Source of the DNA: Diphasiastrum complanatum
Lineage: Eukaryota; Streptophyta; Lycopodiopsida; Lycopodiales; Lycopodiaceae
Length of the DNA stretch: 64,000 bases
NCBI GenBank assembly: GCA_029204225.1
Contig: CM055097.1
Location: 5,775,653-5,839,652 of the forward strand
Direction: 5' to 3'
In this document: positions 58,443 through 64,000 of the stretch, one piece after another
Layout: every line of letters begins with the position of its first letter
Position numbering within the stretch: the stretch's first letter is position 1
Translations under genes and position numbers: made by a program
The notes under the pieces: generated by a model
Databases searched by the model: none
The model's input: the letters and a program-made list of their open reading frames with translations, nothing else
Told to the model about the DNA's origin: nothing

Positions 58443-58730
58443 TCAGCAACTGTTGTGTCCATTATCTCGACACATGTACTCGTGCTGTACTCTGGCAAAG
58501 AAATTTCCATGACGATCTATTTTGAGTTCATGAATTCTACCTTTCCAATGGTAGTCTTGATTGTTTTGTTTGATCTTTGCAACTTTGGAAATTCCTTTGC
58601 CAAAGGGTTGCATGAGGATCCAATCAAGAGTTGAAAGTGTCGTAGGAACCCAATTCCCATTAGAGTCTTTGATTTGTGCAACAATAGAATTTAGTTGGTT
58701 TTTTGGCTTCCTTGACTGGCTAGAAGTCAT
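58443..58730 (-). pseudogene. Hypothetical minus-strand frame, possibly BAH-like (95 aa)
   Basis: From the Met at 58730 the frame reads MTSSQSRKPKNQLNSIVAQI, then DYHWKGRIHELKIDRHGNFF and ARVQHEYMCRDNG, then a stop. The WKGRI...ARVQHEYM pattern is loosely like the core of BAH modules (readers of chromatin), where ...ARVxWYYRP.. is common. A gtaagt on the minus strand near 58415 could be a splice donor after a frame change. The assignment is weak; a Met further upstream (58859) would add a hydrophobic segment and seems less likely to be real. Confidence 0.25.
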
Positions 58731-58859
58731 GATGTCTGATGTAAATGCTATATTTGATAAGAGATAATGTCCTAACTTTAACCAAGAAAAAGTGAATAAT
58801 AACGAGATAAAGAAACACGATCTATTGGGAATAGATAAATGGGAATAAGGAAATGTCAT

Positions 58860-59789
58860 TGAGAGATGGACTGTAGAAAGGAATAGTTGTAGTAAAAAGT
58901 GGGTTCACAACATATGCTTGGGTAAATAGGTAAGTTCTCCCCTAGGTGAAGTCTATGTGATGGATGTACTAGAGGTGTAGTTAATGTTATTTTCTAGGGC
59001 TTTCAAGTGTAGTTATTGCTCTTTGTAGGGTTAATGTAGGGTTAACATTAAGAAGTGTACCATGTGGGTCCACAGTCTAATATTTGAATTTGCCATGTCA
59101 TATGGACCATCCCATCTCATTTGTCACACTTTTATTGGTACACATGGCGTCATTAACAATAATCTCCCTGAGTGCCACCCCAATGGACTCGTCATCCACA
59201 TACTATGCTCACCTGATGTCTCCGATCCTGGTGACCATCTTGCTACACAAGCCGAATTTGAAAGCATCACCTGCTCCACCTGGCTCCTAGCATCTACTCG
59301 CTCTCCCTGGCTATGTGCCACCCGACACCATGCCAACACAAACATGTCCCTGAGTCACCGCTCATGGGATCTCGAGACCACTGCCTCCCTGATCGTACTG
59401 AGGTATATGGCTCTGAGTGACTCCCTCTAGGATTTTAGAGAAGAGGCCCTTTTTTATTTCAAAAAAGGCCCTAATGCTTTTAGGTATAGTTGCTCATTTA
59501 TAGATTCTATATGGATAATCATCTCTATGTTGCATTATGCTAAAAGAATTTTCTGTTTCTCTTATAGGTGTTGAAAGAAGACTATGACATTGCCTCATGG
59601 ATATTTAGTAGAACGGCGTGAAAAAATCAAATCCAAAACATACTTAATGGATCAATTAGATCTTGACCAAATTTGGATGCACATCTAGATTTAGCTACAA
59701 GATAGAAATCATCAATTTTGTCATGCTAGAATTGCATAAATCACTAAGATATGATCATAAGCATAAAATTATAATAAGGTACTATCCCT
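58860..59789. other. Non-coding spacer
   Basis: No recognised feature. A 122-codon plus-strand frame (59062-59430) lacks any family motif and is judged to be chance. Confidence 0.5.
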
Positions 59790-60282
59790 GTCCGTACAAC
59801 AGCAGCAGCCTACTGTCCTTCACACGTGTGGATGCAAGATCAATTATAAAATTGACATTCTACACACTAGAAATCAAGATAACTAGAGAAATATGAAAGA
59901 GATGGACATAGAAACAAAAGAGATGAGTTCTCCACAAAGAAAAAAAACCTTGATCATTATTTCTACACGTTGCTACATCTATTTATAGCTTCCAAAATGT
60001 CATTTGGCCAATTGTCCTAAACTTGTCCTAAATGGTAACTTCTTGGTACTTCGTCAAAAAACCTAGAAATTCTAGTCTAGTTGCAATTATGTATAAAAAC
60101 TAGCCTATTAGAATGGGTCCAAATCTGACCTCATCCACTTATCTACTTGCCAAAAATAGTACAAACACTATTTAGGCTTTTATTGATAAATATAAATCTA
60201 TCTCTAAGTTGAAATTTCATGTTGGCCTCAAAATTGCCAAAATAGATCAACTAAACTAGCTAATTTTTCCACAAATCTCACA
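59790..60282 (-). repeat. Relic copia-type LTR
   Basis: On the minus strand from 60282 it starts tgtgagatttgtgg and continues with tagctagttta...tttggcaattttgaggcc. This parallels the copia D LTR start (tgtgaaaattgtc...ctagctagtttgaggcc...ggcaattttt) with rearranged spacing. A ggtagga purine tract precedes it. A cacacgtgtgg palindrome lies near 59820. The far end is uncertain; no internal element was identified, so it may be a solo LTR. Confidence 0.4.
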
Positions 60283-62752
60283 TCCTACCATCATCAGAAA
60301 TTACATGGAGGGAGTTCCAGTCAGTGTTACTAGAATGGCATTTAGCAGGAGATATGAATACATCAAAATATATGCTCAATGTTTCTCATGGAGCTAACTC
60401 CAAGCACCTTGTATGTATTGCATGAAGACAACAAAAGACATGACAAGGAGTACAAGAATTTCAAAAGACCGAGAAGATAAAAAATGGAAACTTGTACTAC
60501 CAATTCTTATTCATATTTTTCATATTTGTATATTGCATGTAGAGGTGTGTATAATAGAAAAAATAATATATCTTCACATCTTGTTTGCATGTAATACCAA
60601 GCCATAGTCATCTTTGAAGAAAGCCATTTCCAGATTAGATGATGTTTTGTCTAAAGCAGGCTTATATAAAGCCCATGTTAAAATAGAAAAAGATGATAAG
60701 CTTTCAAGTAAATCAAGACATATTCCATGCAAACCTAGCATTGGAGGATCCAAAGCTCATAGATTTTTATGAGATTGTTCTGGAAAAAAATCCAAAATTC
60801 AATACTTAGTTTGGAAAGAGATAATAGCCACAACTCAAGATTTTGAGGAACAAGGTTTTACTTAGCTACTCAAACTTGAAGTTTGGAAAAAGCTTGACAA
60901 CATGGTGAAGTATTTAAGAAAAAGAAAACAACCAGTGAATTTGTTGATGCAGTTCAAAGAGTGTCAAGTGTAGAAATCCCAAATCTTTTGTGAAAATGCG
61001 AGCCAGAAAGCATATATTTATAAAAAAATATGTATTATTTGTAAGCATTTCCCAATTTCTCACAGTTGGGAAATATGATTATATATCTCATTGGCTTCAT
61101 CAACTGTTGTAGAATTATGCCATTGTAAAAAAAGGCCAATATGCTCATCTCTAAAGCTTTATTTACATTTTTCTTGTGTTGCCTTACTAAAAGCATAAAA
61201 TGGAATAAGTTGAATTTTCTCTTTCATTGTGACACTTTATCCCTCTCGCACAACTCCTTTCTTTGGAAACTTCCTTTCTAGTTTGGAGAAACTAATTTTT
61301 AGTAATATCATTTTTTGAGTGTGTGGAATGTCATTTTCACAATGTTGTGTAATTGTTTTTCATTACAGATATGTTTCTATACTTTATTGCTTTGTAATAT
61401 ACAAAAACTTTTATATGATATTATGAAAAGTAATCATGAGATGGCATTTTTTCTTGAGAAATTTACTTACAAAGGTTTGCTCTCTAGATTGAGTTTTTAG
61501 GTTGGGCAAACTTAGACATGTACTTAGACATGTCTTGGTTGAGACTTGGGATTGACGTTGAGTTGCATGCATGTAAAACGCTTATAGGGTAAAGTCATGG
61601 TGTAAGGGCTTTATCCTCGTGAGGGCCTTGTCTAAGTGCAAATGCTCCAAAGGACATAGAGTCCCCTGTCTAACCAAGCTCCATAGGTGTTAAATATGTA
61701 AGAAAACTCTAGTACATCAATTGATACCTATTTGAGCATTTAATTCTACTTGAGAGTTGTGTTTGAAACTCAAATTTTATGTGAGGGTAAAAGTTATTCT
61801 CATGAAATGGACCAAGAATAAGAACAAGCATATATACGTTTTTATGAGTAAAAGTCTTCAAAAAACCGAGAAAAAATCTAAAATGAAGGTTTTTTGAGGA
61901 TCATTAGAGGAGTTTTTGATTCCAAAAGGGCCGTATAAGAAATCATGCCTTAGTAAGAGAATGTTAGAGAGAGAATGATAAAATGACCGGATTTTTTTCT
62001 CATTTTCTTAGTTTCTGGTGATGTCCGTCGTCTAAGTTGTGTGGCTGGCTCATTTTTTGGAGTATATTAATAGTGCGCATGAAACAAAGCACGCTACCAA
62101 GAAACAAAGCACGCGCCACAAGCGGGAGAAAATTCCCTCCAAAATTTCATGTGTAAAGAATTACACAACTCCTAAAGCCCATGATCAATATTTGTAGATC
62201 GAAGTTTTACATAAATAGAACCTCTAGCCTTTTAGATTTCTCCAGTCATGTTGTCACACTAATTTGCATGTTAACTTGTCAAATACTTGTGAGTCGTCTT
62301 GAGAATGACTTTGAGGAGCTTTGTGAGGAAGTGTTAGCAATGTGGGCTCTTTATGCAGCTTTTTATTGATGTTATATGTCTTGTTCTTGTAGGTGCTGAT
62401 TGCTTTTCGCAGAGTTCAGGTTTATTGTTATTCTACTCTCCCTTAGATTAATAGATAATATTGTTGTAGCTAATGTACTGATGTTTGCAGCTTCTTGGTT
62501 GAGTAAGATGTTCCCTCTATTATTAGATTAAACACCCCTTTGTGTAGGATTAAGGGTTTGGAAGACAAGGCTTGACCTTGTAGAGGTTCAAATCCTCTTC
62601 CCTTGAACTATTAAAATAAGGGAGAACTTGAAGTTGGGTCTAAATTTTGCTTTTATGTCTTTTCAAATTTGAAAATGCAAATAAAAAAAACTCAATTATG
62701 AAATGAAAATGCAAGCTCTTGATTTTTATACATAAGCAAGATATGAACATTC
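60283..62752. other. Non-coding spacer
   Basis: No gene or element recognised by eye; AT-rich with short chance frames only. Confidence 0.5.
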
Positions 62753-63410
62753 CATCATATTCTATGCAAATTGGCCTCATCTCTATCAGAGTTCATATAA
62801 GAAAGTTATGGTAGATCAAAGATTTATAGTACAAGATAAGCATTTGATGACGTGACACTTGATTATGTGGAATATCTCCACCACGCAAGGATCTGCATTC
62901 TGGTAAAAAAACTTGTCAATTCTTGTGTCATGGCGATATGCCACATCATCATATTCTATGCAAAGAGTAGATCAATTTTGCTTCTGACCTCATCTCTATC
63001 AGAGTTCAGATGAGAAAGGTATGGTAGATCAAAGATTTATAGTACAAGATAAGCATGTGATGATGTGGCATTTGATGATGTGGAATACCTCCACCACGCG
63101 AGGATCTGCATTCTGGTAAAAAAAACTTGTCTATTCTTGCGTCATGGCAATATCATCAAAATCTTTGATTAGCCATAACTTTCTTATTTGAGCTTGGATG
63201 GAGATGAAGTAAAAAGCAAAAATGATCTACTCTTTGTGTAGAATCCATTGCAATATCTCGACCATGCAAGGATCTACATTCTGGTAAAAAAAATTGGTCT
63301 ATTCTCGCGTCATGGCGATATGCCACATCATCAAAAATTTTGATTAGCCATAACTTTCTTATTTGAACTCGGATGGAGATGAGGTAAAAAGCAAAAATGA
63401 TCTACTCTTC
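62753..63410. repeat. Foldback cluster with direct and inverted units
   Basis: A unit of about 78 bp (gagtagatca...ctcatctctatc...aagatttat) is present forward at 62962-63039 and, shortened, at about 62770-62826, and inverted at 63158-63235 and 63333-63410. Between them a second block (ggatctgcattctggtaaaa followed by cttg.c.attc..g.gtcatgg) recurs three times in one orientation (about 62890, 63100, 63268). The inverted pairs could form hairpins with stems of about 75 bp with mismatches. Confidence 0.75.
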
Positions 63411-64000
63411 ACGTAGAATCCATTGGAATTATCACATATTGCTTGTGATTCTATAAAAATATCAAAAATGTCTAAAAAATCTATTGCTGTTCTACTCATC
63501 CGTAGTTTTGCAGCTTCTTGCAGGTTGGTCCTCTTTAAAACATGTAAGTTTGTTTTACTATGCTTTGCTCAAAATATATTACTACTAACCATAAGTCTTA
63601 AGAGTCGGGCAGTTAGGAGTCTTGCGGGCAGCAAGTATTGTCAAATCACAACTCTAGACCCTGCCCAGCGGGAAGTTTGAAAATGTTCAAAAATATTACT
63701 GGAAAATTCCAAATTTTTTTAGACCGACAAACAATGTTACGTTCCTTCACAGGTGTAAAAACTTTATTGGGCCACATGTACATTGAATAGTTGAATAGTA
63801 AATAAAAGCATCTTGACAAACGACCCTTTTGGTGCTTGGAACTCCTCTAATGAACTCCAAGGAGGTTTCCCGAGCACTCATCTTGATGACTTGAAATTCT
63901 TTTTCTATTTTTAAAAATTTGAAAAGTTTTTGAACACACACGTTTAGGACAAAGCTAGTCACAATAATTCATATCACCTTATTTGTAACAATCTCCTTAC
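63411..64000. other. Non-coding end of window
   Basis: Nothing recognised. Short frames at 63423-63680 and 63747-63962 have no family motif. Confidence 0.5.

Noticed and set aside
59062-59430. 122-codon plus-strand frame
   Set aside because: No domain or homologous copy in the window; composition looks non-coding.
62753-63410. CRISPR-like array
   Set aside because: The genome is eukaryotic; units are mixed in orientation and intervals are themselves repeated.

Overview
This window is a piece of nuclear DNA from a land plant with a large, transposon-crowded genome. The evidence is plant-type Ty1/copia and Ty3/gypsy LTR retrotransposons with plant primer-binding sites (initiator-Met type and Asp-like type), a eukaryotic tRNA-Pro gene without encoded CCA, AT-rich spacers, long GA/CT microsatellites, and no operons or bacterial genes. 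I cannot fix the lineage. The repeat load and a DUF7869-like relic would suit a fern or another plant with a large genome, but that is inference. The only convincing non-mobile gene is a tRNA-Pro(UGG) at 8803-8874; no intact host protein gene was recognised.

Layout. 1-790 is one arm of a large inverted repeat whose partner is at 52782-53441. 791-4657 is a decayed minus-strand copia element with its 5' LTR and PBS. 4658-12360 is non-coding apart from the tRNA, a chain of hairpins and long C/G homopolymers. 12361-35213 is one LTR retrotransposon (736-bp LTRs, TSD CAAAT) swollen to 22.9 kb by insertions inside it. The insertions are: a truncated gag-only element (A, 14582-17628), a copia 3'-end relic (about 17640-18335), a broken DUF7869-like gene (18384-20766), a copia RT piece (20831-21317), a second gag-only element (B, 21318-29450) whose 5' LTR is a tandem array, and a copia 3' end with LTR (29451-30720). 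The outer element keeps open frames of unknown function at 31197-34300 but has no recognisable pol.

36191-45980 is a decayed minus-strand copia (C2), split by a young, structurally complete copia (D, 37576-44097). D has identical-length 654-bp LTRs with about four differences, TSD CTTAC, and a single 1342-codon frame. That frame is normal through gag, protease, integrase and the start of RT; it then becomes degenerate (YDGD in place of YVDD) and runs about 370-420 codons with no recognisable RNase H right up to the 3' LTR. D is the most interesting object here: a recently inserted element that probably cannot reverse-transcribe itself.

46890-47262 is a plus-strand copia fragment head-to-head with a minus-strand copia (C3, 47263-51198). 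51199-54959 is AT-rich spacer with the second inverted-repeat arm. 55033-57783 is a decayed plus-strand Ty3/gypsy gag-pol, cut off within RNase H. 57768-58730 holds two minus-strand open stretches of unknown function. The rest is non-coding, with a relic LTR ending near 60282 and a foldback repeat cluster at 62753-63410. The genes do not form a pathway; the region is a record of layered retrotransposition, truncation and tandem amplification.
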